From NCBI GenBank assembly GCA_028673005.1, contig CM054112.1, positions 27,940,124 to 28,004,123 on the forward strand: DNA of 64,000 bases, given 5' to 3'. Positions 1 to 13,913 of this stretch are shown here, in pieces. The notes beneath the pieces are model-generated. The model did not search any database. It saw only the letters and a program-made list of their open reading frames with translations, and was not told the origin of the DNA. How positions within the stretch are numbered: position 1 is the first letter of the stretch; each line of letters opens with the position of its first letter. The DNA is from Tanypteryx hageni (lineage: Eukaryota > Arthropoda > Insecta > Odonata > Petaluridae). A program made the position numbers and the translations under genes.

Positions 1-300
1 TGAGAAATACTTTCACGTAACGCCGCCTGACCTCCGATTTTCTGGGCCCCTCCCTTTTCCGCTGCCTTCCTCCACTCTCCCACGTCCCTCCTCCTCCTGC
101 CCTCCCTCCCTCCTTCTCTCACTAACCCTCCCTCTCCCACTACCTCACCCCCTTCCTCTATCCTTTCCGCTCTCCCTTCTTCCCCCTCTAAATCCCTCCC
201 TTTCATCCTTCTCCCTTCCTCTCATTCTCCTCCACTCCTTCCACCCTCCGACCCTTACCCATTCCCACTTTTCCAAACCCTCCAATTTTGGGGTAGGTCG
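1..300. repeat. Pyrimidine-rich tract
   Basis: From about 40 to 285 the + strand is almost all C and T with runs of CCCTCC. It resembles, on the opposite strand, the purine-rich tracts near 29.4, 35.1 and 36.6 kb. No coding content. Confidence 0.7.
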
Positions 301-2006
301 CCTCATCCGAGAGCCATCGTAAAATGAACGCGGTCAATGCGAGCTGAGGGGGACGGAAGCAGGATGGTTAGGCGCCCAACGACGCAACCCATTTTTAACG
401 CGGTGAAATGACCTCTGAATTACATCACGTATTTGCTTCGTACCGGGAATCAAGCATTAAGAGCGCGTAATTTATGGCAGTTATAGTAGCTTACTTTAAA
501 AGGTGACGGGAATGTAAAAAGGTATGGTTAATAACTATTGGATTAGCTCTCTCACAATCATTTTGCGGACAAGCAAATGCTGGGACCTAATTTATTTCCT
601 TTTTATATCAAGTTCCTACTTTAGGTGCAATAAACATTCTACGAACAATAATTCTCATAAAATTTTTATTTTTGATGAGTGGCAAATAACACGCAAATAA
701 AACAGATGAATTATTAAGCATTAGCACATGAGAATGATTCTCAGCCATTGCGGTCAGGATAGAATGACAGATTATGTAAGAAAAAACTTTGAATGACAAC
801 CGGAAGAAGCAAGAATTCTCAAGTTTCAAAAATAAGATATTTATTTAATGATTAGACTAGAAGCATGGGAAAAGTTATTTAGAGCGTAAATATAAGCCTG
901 TGTAAACCTAATGATGAAAACGTGAATAAAGATAATGAAAATTATAGCACAGCCACTTTGGCTACAACAAGAATTAGGTACATCGCATTTTATATTTCAA
1001 TTATATGGTAACTAATATAATACGATATTCATACAAGTTTTCCCATAAAGTGGTATCCATTTCTGACCATTACAAGCATGTGGATATTTAAAATATGAAT
1101 TTTACATTGAACAGTGTAGCCAATAATGATTTGTTTGCTGCAATCACTTAATTTTTTTGGCTAATAATAAACCATGTTAGGATACTCGAGTTTTGGAGAA
1201 AGATAAAAAGTAACAGAAGTACCTATATGAAGAGTTTCGTTTGTCAAAAGAGAGATCCAAGGATACTTTAAGAGGGGCCAACACCCATAAAACCAATAAA
1301 CATGCAAGAATTTGAAGATTATTTAGAGAATAATGGCGCTAATACTGAATCAAAAGTAAAATATGCATAATTATGATGAAATTGATGGAGTTTTAAGTCA
1401 TGTGCATTACAATAAATTCCCTCTTTCTTCAATCGCTATATAAATCAGGTCACTGCATGGCCTCTATGATTACTAGACACGGTGATACGTATTTCTGAAT
1501 ACCTGGAAGCATCTATCTTTCCAAATATACTGTTTAATTTCAGACGACCCGTGAGTCATACTCAACGATATGCGATTTCATTTCGAGGACATAAAGGCCC
1601 TTAATCATCAAACGAGACCTGAGTTTGCACCGAAGCAATACCACAAATTCCTTCGCCTACATTTATCATGAAAATATACCCATCTTGATACGATTTTGGT
1701 GATTGGCGAATCAGGGATTTTTTTGAAACGTGTTCGAACGTTAATTCGAAAATAAAATCGCAGAGATTCAACCAGATAATTATAATTTTATAATCCGATG
1801 CTGAACACAAAAATTATGCCATATGCCATCGTACATAAAGTTATCTGCAAAAAATATTTTCAGAAAAATTCATTTATGATGAAAATTTCCCAATGAATCA
1901 TCGACAGCACTTAGTTTCAACTTATATTTGCCCGGCAAAACTTTGAAACGCAGCCGATGGCTCCTCTAAAAACCATTAACGTATCACTCGTGCATAAATA
2001 TCTCAC
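301..2006. other. Klhl10 intron 6, nothing identified
   Basis: AT-rich DNA downstream of exon 6. I looked for Kelch repeats 4-6 on the minus strand and found none. Short open frames here have no recognisable content. Confidence 0.6.
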
Positions 2007-2176
2007 CGTTAAGAGTGGTGGCGCTGGCATCAGATCGCTGCACGTTCATAGGGGCAATGAAACTCCATTGGTTGGCTCGGTAATCGTATCTTTCTCCCGT
2101 GCTCTGACGATTGTGGCCGTCGTAACCGCCGAGGGCGTAGATCAAATCATCAAGCACAGCGACGCTTACGTAACAC
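2007..2176 (-). CDS. Klhl10: Klhl10 exon 6: Kelch repeat 3
   Basis: This exon was found by reading the minus strand, because no ATG opens it. The acceptor TATTCTAG|G completes Arg, then reads CYVSVAVLDDLIYALGGYDG, HNRQSTGERY and SFIAPMNVQRSDASATTLN. The donor G|GTGAGA leaves phase 1. No further Kelch exon was found in 1-2006, so the gene continues off the window. Confidence 0.92.
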
Positions 2177-5100
2177 CTAGAATATTGGTAAATGATGTCT
2201 CTTTTAATACATTAATTACAGCGCTGACAAATTTGAATCTGTGAAATTCCGCAGAACACGAAAAATAATTTAAGAAAATTGACTCGCGAGAGCATTAAGT
2301 AAAGTACATGCCTTAATGGAAACACATAAATTATGCATAATGTATATCAATGGTTATGAAAAAATTATATCAACTCTATTTCGTAAATCTTATATCTAAC
2401 TCATTATTTTTTAATATATACCGAACTACTGCCTTATCCAGCTGTTCCAACTATTCATGCAATCGCTTTTATGTGAATCTCAAAATGAAAAATATACGTA
2501 CTAAATTGCATCGGTATCATTATCTAAAAATCTACAAAATATAAATTGCTGAAACAAGATTAACGGTAATTTCACCGTGACGCCCGTTTTATAACACTTC
2601 TATCTAATTTAGTTGAGGTCGATAAGATTAATTTAACCTTTACTTAAAAATTGATGCATGTGCACAATAAAACACTCATATGGTGAAATAAATGAGCAAA
2701 AAATTATCAATTATAAACATGCAAAGTTGAACGGGATAGCTTGCTTGCTTTAAGGTGGCAGTCGGAGACGCGTGAGAGGGGAAGGGAAGAAATGGGAAGG
2801 AAAAACTTTAAGGGGGAGCCGACGTCAGAGCCTATGCGCAGTAACACAAGTTTGGTTCGCACGAGCACAAGTTCGCGCATCAAATGCCCACACCTAAACA
2901 CCACCTCCCCTATCGTGGAACAGCCGGGAATCATGATGGCATCCATTTTATTTTTACTTTCTCATATACGTAGTATATAGGGAAAGAATTGTGAGAAATT
3001 CAATTTCGAAATTGTGATGGAAATACACGTTTTAGGTGTCCCCGAGTCCATAAAGAGGTTTTCGCCATGCCGTCTGTCTGTCAGTCTGTCTGTTCGCGGT
3101 TCTAGGGCCCAAAAGTGAACATAAAATCGAATTATATCTCCCTTTTGCAGATCCTTTTTCATAAAAATGATATTGCACAAAAATAAAGGGTAGTTTATTC
3201 TTGGCGATTTTTAGAAAAATTTGATTTATTCAAAAATGTCCCTAAAAATTTGATTTAAATCAATCCAATTGTAGAGCCTGATGTCAGAAATAATATTGCT
3301 TAAGCCATATATCACTAAATATTACTATATGGCGTCCAGTGACATTACAATGTACGCTAAGCTACCTTACCTAAGCCTTATGACGTCACTCCTTCGCCGC
3401 GATCCACTCAAAATCTTACTACATCCTAGACCAGTGGTTCCCAACGTGGGCGGTACCGCCCGCAGGGAGGGTTAAGGAGTTTTTTGGGAAGGGCGAGACG
3501 TTTATTAGTACATTTATAACCCTTCGTCATTTTTCGCCAATGCCCACTGCAAGAGGGCATAAAGGGTATTGCGATTATGTTTTCTCTAATGTAGCAATGA
3601 AGCCATCAAGATTAAGTGAGCATTTAATGAAGATGCTTCATGATAAAACCCATAAGGGCTTAACATACTTCCTTGCTTTGAAGGAAAAAGTCGAAAAACA
3701 AAATTCTCTCCATGAATTGTTTAAGAAATCCATGCTTCAGATAGATAAAGCACTTATTGCTTCACACAAAATTTCACTACGTATTGTACTCATCTCGATT
3801 TACTTGAGATAGAAATGTTGATAAGGCTTAAGGATCTAAAAGAGCTTGTAGTACATGATTGGGTTATCAATCCGTTTTTGGCCAATGTGGAACGAGTATG
3901 TCCAGATTTGCATGAAGAATTAACATCTTCAAACGACTTTTAGGCCAGGGTGCAGTTTAACTAAAGTGGTTATGAAGAATTTCTGATGAAACAACGAATA
4001 ATAAACCCTCATGTTTGGCAAGAAGTAAAGTTATTTATCTTAGCATTTCCGTCTTATTCAGTAGAAAAGTGTTTCAGTGCTGTAGTGCACCTGATAACTA
4101 AGCAGAGAAATCGATTAAATATAAATGAGAGAGGTGAGTTAAGATTGTATTTATCAAACATGGAACCTGACATTTGTAAGCTGGCTGAATCACATCAAGC
4201 TCAGGGTTTCCATTGAAATGTTGTATTAATCATTTTTGAAATATATCCACCACAAATGATTTATTTTTTTAAATACTGTTTATTATTCCTTCCTGTCAAC
4301 ATTTATTTTATTCGTACCAGACCCATTTGTTTTTTGTCAACTGTGCGGAGTAATATTTATAAGGTTGGCGGTGGCAAGTATTTTTCGGCAAAAGGGGGCG
4401 TTGGGCTGAAAAAGGTTGGGAACCTAGCCTAGACGTTTAAACTAAATCGAATGTTTTATCTTATTTGTGGATAATATCATTCATAATATATACTCTGAAG
4501 AGATGAACGATATTGCGCAACAATTAAGGGTACATTATTCTTGGATATTTTGAAACAATTCGTTTTACTCAAAAATGACAGTAAGGATTTTGATTAAAAC
4601 CCATCCAATCGTACAGCCTGATGTCACAAGTGATACTAACTAAGCCATATGCCCCACAAAAGTTACTATATATCGTTCAGTGGCATTAAAATATACGCTA
4701 AACTACGGTTAACCTTGATTTATAAGCGTTTTTCTTTTATAAGCGTACAGTCGACCAAACGTATGTATGTACGTATATGAGAAAGTTTGTGCAATGTATA
4801 TTGCGCCGTTTATTTCTATATCGATTACTTTTTACAGACCGATTAATAAATTAAAATGTATTTTTACAATATCTCAAAAAACATTTACGGAGGGGAGAGG
4901 TGGAGTGCTATCTCGCTCGGGGCGCCAAAATTCCTCTGGCCGCCCCTGATCGGGCCGATATAATAAAGTAAAAATATAATAATAGAGGATCCTTCAACTG
5001 CAATATGAATTTTCAATGAACTCCCACGTGCCACGAATTTATTTTTGTGCACAAATATTTCCTTACACGGCTATTTCTTTGGACAAAATCAATATTATAG

Positions 5101-8100
5101 ATAAGACAAACTGTTTGTATAGAAATATATACCAGATTCAAACACCCAGTAAGTATTCAGAGAGAAATTTGGAGAAACTGACCTTCTGTCATTCATAGGG
5201 GCGACCTGTCTCCATCGTTTGGTGTGAACGTTGAAACAACGGCATGAATTGAAATAATCCATTCCGTCAAACCCTCCGATGACATAAATATCCAGGCCTA
5301 ACACAGCGGCGCCGTGATAAGCGCGTGGTCCTGTAGGATCAACTTCATCAACCTTGCCCAAGACAGAGAGAGAGAGATGTATAGCAAATGAAACAAGTAA
5401 AAAGGTCGATAAAAATTTATCATGTTATAAGAAAATACGCTGAAAATAAATATTTCAGAAGGATAAATTAGTGTAAGATTTTTTTACATTCTTTAGTTAG
5501 AAACAGCTTTGCACCTTGCAAGAATAAGTATATTATTTAATACGCATTTTTTTATTTTTGCACAGGAGTTAAATTCTTCAGAAAATTTTCAGTATTTTAG
5601 TAACCTTTGTTGAGAAATTAATGCATATGAGAAAAACACTACACTCCATGAAATTAATTTTGATGCATAATATTGATATAATTTAATTTTTCAAGGTTTA
5701 ATATTTACGTGGCATCATTTTAAGGCCGTTTAGCTCTTTATATCATTGAAAGAATATTTTTAATTTCTTCAACTTCCACATTAAGCACGAAGAGTCGATG
5801 TAAAATAAAAAATTAATGCGCATTTGACCATGCCATGCTTCATTTCGTATGTGTCTCTCAATTTAAACGCCAAAAATAAGTTATCAACAAAACTTGATGA
5901 ATATGAATAAAAATGTTTTTAGAAATGAAACTGAAATCCAAATCAACACACACATGTGTTATCAATCGATGCATTTCATAACTATTAGGTTAATTTTTCA
6001 TGGCAGAGTAAAGAAAGGAGAGCCAGAAAAATTTGATTTTGAAAAAAAATTCTTTTAATTGAAAATTCAAGTGTTGAGGTAAAACAGACTGGGGATTACT
6101 TCCTCACCTTGATCCACCGATCTGCTCTTGTGTCGTATGATTCCATGAAATTGGTCGGGGAGCCCCCTGACCAACCTCCGATGGCGAATAGTATCTCGTG
6201 TGGCACCCTAGGACGCGCTATGGCTGGCGTGGTCACTTCCGAGTCTTTTTGTGCGATCATCTCGAGATCATATAGAAATCTCAACGTCTCGATTATGATC
6301 GGTCTGCAAGAGTCGTTTCCATTCACGTATTCGTGATCTTTAACCTGAAACAAAAGACTGGGCATCATACGAAGAAGAGTTTGCATTCTTATGACTGCAC
6401 TATCATCTTTTTAAATCGCGTCGCTATCATTACTTGGTAAGATATAAATACTTGTGCGAACCGTGATAAATCAAACTACAAAGTAAGTACTAAATTCTGG
6501 GCTAGTTGTAAGGATCTAAAGTTTCTCTTGCGTGTGAAACTAGACAGTATGATATTCCTGGATTAAGTATTCAACATGATGTTTCTGCACATATTCTTGT
6601 GTTTATCATTCAGCAGCTTAAGATTCTAATTAAACAGAGAGATATATTTTTCGAAATCTTGTTTGACCCCTCGAAAACACAGTGGTGATTTACTTAAATA
6701 GCCTTTTTTATTTGGAAATAATAAAAATATGAATCATATCAGGACTGTATCTAAGTATTTTTAAATATAGTAGTTAGTTGTGAAAAAATAAGTTAACGAC
6801 AGAGATTAAAAGGACGAGACCTTACGTTAAACCTCACGTTAGATACAATTCTTAAATTTAATACTATAATTTATCGCAAATATTCGTTCAAAAATATGTT
6901 TTAAACACTAAAGCTCTACGTTTGTTGAAGAGACATTCTGGCCTAAGTTAAGATGAGTTCCTTTTTAATTTATAAAATGGCAATTAGTTATTATTTTCCT
7001 TAAAACCATTACATATATATTTATTCCTGCAAGATTCATTTCGAAAGGTTTTTACTCCGAAAAGGTTATTTAAAACATTATAAATTATTTTGAGGATTTT
7101 TAATTACACAATTTTATGCTGTGTAAATTAAATTGAACTATTTAAAAATCCAAATCAAGGCACTTTTCAACAGGATGAACCATCTAATAATAAGATAATG
7201 ACAGATATACGGTTTAGGGGGGAGATTTTCCGTAATTTACGATTTAAAGAGATGTGAAAATACATTAGATTTTAATTCAGTAATTCTACCTTTAAGTTAT
7301 TTGTGTTAATTGATGAGTTAATTTTGTTATTTTATTAAATAATTATTCTTATATTCCTTAATATTTGTAAACTAATTGTAACCTTTCCTTTAAATTTCAT
7401 TTTGAACTATAGTAAACTGATGATTTATTGTAAAATAAATGTTTTTAAAAAGCTTTACTGACTTTATAATTTTAAAATTTAAAAGAAAATTATGAATAAC
7501 AATATTTTTGTTATATGTCAGCAAATGAAAACTGTTATACATGCGAATCATGTAACAGACTCTCTAGTGTTTTAGTTTAATAATTGTAAGTTGCGTATGA
7601 CGCAAAATTTTAATCGATATATTATTTCAAAAATAGCTAAAGGGCGCAAATGAACGTAAATGCAACAGTACGGTTTCATTGGAATCATTTTTACGGTTTA
7701 CCTCCAATATATATATAAACGCTTAAGATAAAGGAAAGGTAAATAGGGTAAATGTTGAGGTAAGAGAGTCCTCGAATATCGCGTAATTCTTAACGTCGCT
7801 TAATTATCACAATCGGTTTTACGCGTTTCCCTTGTTCTTATCTTGCGTCGTGCGTCAGATCCCTCTCTGGACCGATCCTCGCAATAAAACTTCAGGAGAT
7901 AATTAATAAGCCACGAGGATGGGCGCTATCTGAATTGACAAACTACCCCAAACAAGAATTTTTTCAAGGGCGAGCAGGTGGGGGGCGTGTGACGGGATAT
8001 CGCGGCATTAAAATCACGCCATGTTTGTCGCCGAGATTGGCGGAATTACCGCGAGAGTGCGAAAACATGTCGGTAGCGAGGCGATCATTCATCCCTGCCT

Positions 8101-11100
8101 TCCGCGGAACCGACGGTTTTCTGGGAAGCTATAAAAGCTTGATAATCCGGAAGATTTAAGCGTAAGAGTCGTCATTTTCGAATGCGAAACTCGTAATTTG
8201 CCCGAAAAGCTTTGTCTTCTTATTCAAAATCATTGAGCAGAAATTTAATCAGGCTATATGAATCGACGTTTGGTAAAAGAATTATTCGAAAGCACTAAGA
8301 ACGGTGAATAAGAAGAAATGAACGTTGTTCATTATAATATTAATATTTTTTGTAATATTAATAATGAATCACAATGTATACGTTATAATAAAACTTCAAT
8401 ACGCTTTTGTGTGCATTATAGCTTCAACTGAAATATTATAAAAAATAAATTTGATTTTGAAAATTTTTGTATATGAGGCATGCTGTAAGCTATTTACAAA
8501 TATTTCTTCTGGCGTTGAGTTATAGGATTTTGAATCGAGATATGAGGTCCCCACGCGGAAACATTAAAAAATGCTCATAATTTAAATGAATGCTCAAAAT
8601 ACCAGCACGATGTTGAAGGGATTGTTTAAACACATTAACAACTCGGATTCAACAAATAAAACCAAGAGGATGAAACATGGACTCTAAAAAGCATTGGAAA
8701 GAAAATTTTCATTTTTGCTAACGGCACTTACTCATAATTTTGAAGCTCTTAAGGACCTTTTCCATCATTAAAACATATTTAGCAAATAAAAGGAGATTAA
8801 TCTTTCGGAGTTTTTGCCTTAACATTTTTTCATTACTTAAAAGAGTATCAAGCAAATATTCAAATTATATTCCCTCAAAAACGCTTAATAAATTTTACAA
8901 TTTTACATATCATGCGTGCATACATGCAAAGCAGAGGTGTTCCTTACGATTTATTCAACCATGCCAAAAAATATAAATATTAATGTCTTACTATAATGTC
9001 TAAGACCTGAAGTTCCAGTAATGATGCCAAGGAAATATCGAATTTTTGATTCACCGACTTATTTCCTAATTAATTGTATTTAATGCAACAATCGACAATT
9101 ACTTAAAACATACCTCTCTCGAATAGTAGTAATATAACCTTATGTTCACATTCATTCCTTTGTCGTAATTTACCCATTGCTTTTCACTTACAAACGCTGT
9201 GTAGACGTAAAAAAATAGACGCAATTACGTTCATTTCTTCGTCAAAGAGAGTCCATTTCTCTTGATTTTCCAAATGTTGCGTGCGCACGAAGGAAAATTA
9301 AAATAATTTGGTATCAACAGAAGATATTGTTTATTTCAGTTGTCACGAAGATTGTTTTCGTTGACAACAATTTAAATACACGGGAAACTTTTTCTAAGTT
9401 CAAAGCGATTTACGACTTTAAAGTTTAAATTTCTTGAAATCGGTTGTTCCTTCGATAAAAATGTGCTGAACAAAATATATGCTATTTGACTAGTTATACA
9501 AAGTCGTTTGAAGACTTATTTGTTATAAGTAATATTGTACGATATTTAAAGAAAAGTTCTTTTTTGTCGCCAGTAAAGTGGCATTCCCGATTAGGCCATG
9601 TAAATCATTTATATCATTTTTTGCCCCTATGTCCTATATATCTAATTTAATCAACATCCGCCCAGTCGTTTCTAAGATGAAACATGCGGACGGACGGACG
9701 GACACGACCTGATCATAAGGCGTTCTTTTGTTACTTATTGTAAAATACGTCTAAATATTTATAAATATGGAGGAATAGCGTTGTTTTTATTTAGTAAAAT
9801 ATTTGTTAGTTTATTCAATTGGTCGACGAGAACGGTCTAATTTAACTTGTTGAATATATAGAATTCTTTTTTTTTTCTAAAATGTTAAACACGCGCATTG
9901 AACTTTATGATGTATAACAAAGGAAAAAATAATTATTTTCATGAGTCTAAAAATTTTGGAACCATTGATACAATCAATTCCCAACTGTAAATTTATCTCA
10001 CTAACTCTTATCGATCTAATTTATTACGAAGCTACTCTGATCCTGACATTTTGGGCTTGAACTAAAATAATCTACAATAAAAATTTGGCCCATTCTAATG
10101 GAGGGGTTTTAAGGGATTAAAACCAGCACGAAAGAGAAATAGGTTAAGTTCAAAGTAGATTATGGTTGCCAGGAGTCGATCTCGCTCTCAATGTTTAGAT
10201 ACAAAAGAAGATCTAAATGTTCTATCTCATTCACGTAATTTAAATAATTATATTATATAAATTATAACAAAGGTGAAATATCTTCATACTGATACTTGGG
10301 ACAGCCATTATCGCGATGGCTAGGATCCATTCATGTTAATGTACCCTTTCAAAAATTAACTGCCATCAGTTAACCGAATCCATCTATTAATACCATTTTT
10401 CCGGCGTAATTTCTCCAATTGTGCATTTCTGCAACTTTTAGGAAGGAATGTGTTTTTGTATCCGAATGCTTTCTCTCCCTTATTAACTTTATCTCAATGT
10501 ACTCGCATCATTGCTGAGATATGTAAAAACTGCCATCGCTTGATGCTTCCTTCTGTATACTGTAGGCATGGCTTGTGGAGTAATAAACGTAATTGTTTAT
10601 TCTTGTTCGAATTCTGTATCAGCCTTTTTGCTGACATCACGGTATTCACGCTTATGTACAAATTCACCTATTCACATATTCCCTCACAGTTTTGGACTTA
10701 TGATATCGAAAATGTCAGCGAAAAACGGAGTGTGGGAATTACGTAAGTGAATTGGGTGAACTACGGACATTTAATTAGAATATAAAATCTTGCCTTTTCG
10801 AGGAAATACTGAGTGTCGAGAAGTCCCAGTCGTATGAGTTGCAGCAAAGATGAGAGATTCTCCTTCCTTTTCGGCTCGTCCGCGGCGACCCATCGCAAGA
10901 CGCATTTCCAAACAGTTTCCTCCGATTTGACGTTCAGTAGGTCGCTACCAACTATGAGGCAGAAGTCCTCTATGGACAGGGATATCAGTTCTTCGCTTCT
11001 CTCGGCCACGTCGAAGAAATTGCGGAGCGCATAGGCGTAGGCGTGGCTCTCGAGGTCGTGACAAAAGTACGCCCTTTTCGTCAGCCGTGGGACGAATGTT

Positions 11101-13857
11101 TGAGAAACAAAGGTGTAGTCCCATGAGTCAGATTTACAATGCCAATCACGTAATTTTAATTCACTTTGGAAATCAATGGTCTGGTCTGCATTGATTTTGA
11201 TGTTTTTAAACTTGCAGTTGTTTTTAAACCCATCTTTGATGCTGATTGCGAAAATGAAAACAGTTTGTGGCTATCACGTACGGTTTTGCTGAAAACAGTC
11301 TGAGTCTGTTTTTTTCAAAAATTTCGTAAAAAATGTGTAGGACTATATAGCAATGCACGCATATATATAAAATTCATAATGTCTTAATGTTAAAGTGAGA
11401 AATAGATTTACTAGACCAAGGCTAGAGGTTAGCATGTCTAGTAGTTGGCAACCTACCAAAAGATTCGACAGAGCTTCTGGGATCTAGACTAAAAACCAAG
11501 AATCTGCTTTCTGCAGGCACGGTTTTTTCATAGTACAGGCATCGTAAACAAGAATTAGTTCCCTATTTCTCTGAAGTTGGCTCAATGGTGTATTGCAATA
11601 ACATTTGTGCCTTAACGAACTACTACTATCGAGCAATTGAATGGCGGTTGTTTATCGACTCTTCAAAGAGAAGCCTCAAAGAAGTTCTGCTTCATAATGG
11701 AAATGTGTATGCTTCGATTCCTGTGGCCCACTCAATGCATTTGAAAGAAAGTTATGAAAACCTTAAACTTCTCTTGGGAAAGTGCAATACAAAGATCATG
11801 GTTGGTTTTTGTGTAGAGATTTTAAAGTGATGGGTTTATTGCTTGGTCAACAGTCTGAATACACAAAAATGCCATGCTTTTTGTGTGAGTGGGATAGTCG
11901 AGCAAGACATGAACACTGGGAAATAAGACCATGGCCGCCTCGGAAAACTCTTACACCTGGTTAAAAAAATATAATGCGCAAGTCATTGATTGATCCTAAA
12001 AATGTACTATTACCCTTCTTGCACATTAAATTGGGTATGATGAAACAATTTGTTAAATCCCTTAATAAGGTAAGTGATTGCCTTAAATACATCTGCAGCA
12101 AGTTTCCTTCACTCACAGTCAACAAAATAAAAGGAATTTTATAGGATCTCAAATTCAAATAAACTGTGGACGAAAGTGAAAAACGAACACGGAAGCTTCA
12201 GAAATGTTTTCCATAACTTCTTGGGAAACAACTAGGATCCAAATTACAATATGATCGTGGAAGATATGCTGGAGAATTTCGAAAACTGGGTTGCAATATA
12301 AGCCTTAAGGCGCACTTTTTGCACTCTCATTTTGACTATTTTCCCGAAAACCTAGGAAGCGTTAGCAAAGAACGGTGAAATATTTCACGAGGATATCAAA
12401 GAAATCGAGATGAGGTACCAAGGACGGTGGAATGGGAATATGATGGTGGACTATTGTTGGATACTGAATAGAGACGGTTCCTGCGAAGAGAGTCCCGAAG
12501 GAAGTCAAACAAACGGAAATTTAATCCTTTGAACGCTTAAAAATGGGCATAAATACGACAAATTGTTGTATTCACTTCCTTTTTGTTCTACTTCAACACA
12601 ATTCCATATGTAAAATGACTGTTAAAATTGTATTGCATACCTTTATTGTGAAATGTAAATTAAAGAGCCGTATTAGAATCACAGAAAATATTTCCTTTCG
12701 TTTTTTTATTTTTCGAAAATTCTGACGTGATAGAGCAAAAAAGTTGTTTTTTTAAATCAGCATGTGAAAACGATTTAGAAACATCAGTCGTATTCAAAAC
12801 ATCGAAAAAAATTTCAAAAATGCAGACCAGAGTTATTTACAAATCCAGGGTCAAAACGGACGATCTTATCTTTTTGTGAACGAATGTTGACTTTTACGAA
12901 TAATTGCAAGTTCTTATTGAATACAAATTGTTTAATTACGCCACTCGATTTATGAGTTTTGCTTATGTAGAAGAATATAGTAGTCATAATCTAACAAAAA
13001 ACTATCGACACGTTTCTGTTTTTAATCCCTTTAATCTTACTGGGCGATTATTTTCTTTAAAAATGACAACTTTTATCTTTATGAACTCATAAAACAGATA
13101 AAATAACTCTTCATATTAAATCAGGTGTATGGAATTCAACTTTATGGAAGATCTGCAACTATGCACATATAACAATAGAACTGGTACTGATTTCTAAATA
13201 TAAGTAATTTTCTAAATTTTCGTGATAGATGTACTATTTTAGGATTCATAAGCTAAAGTATATTTTGCTGAAAAAATGCCTCCATATTATATTTCCTCGA
13301 CAGATTATTTAAGCCAATATCCGATACATATTAATTGTTTACAACGTATAGTTCAGTAAATAAAATATGAGAAATTTGCATATAAAATTAATGTAATATC
13401 TATGAAAATTTAATTAAATTTATATAAATTGAGTTTTCCTCTACAAACAGAAAAAAGTGAAGCTAATTCATGCTGAAGTTATGACCTTAAAAGTCCTTTT
13501 TCGGTGTCTTTGCGATAGAATTTCATAAAAGCCATATGGTATATATCAGCGATTCCTAAACTTTTCAGTGTGAGCACTTACTTATTTTCTATAATATTAA
13601 TCATGCACTGTTTTACAAAGAAAACTGAATGACCATAAATAAAAACAATCCAACCACTAAGTTATTACTAATGTGCTTACATGCACTTAGAAATAAAACG
13701 TCTTAACAAATGTTAAATTCTTTATGAATGCGTGGGAAATTTTAAGTGTTGTTCAAGAACTGCTTTAGGATGCTCATGAGCACAAATGTGATCATCAGGT
13801 TGGAAACCTCTGCATTAGGCATTTAAATATTAATATACGTTAAAAACAGCAAGTTTG

Positions 13858-13913
<56 letters not shown>

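Noticed and set aside
1601..1810. Minus frame at 1601-1810 as the next Kelch exon
   Set aside because: No GG dipeptide with Kelch spacing and no alignment to KLHL10 repeats 4-6.
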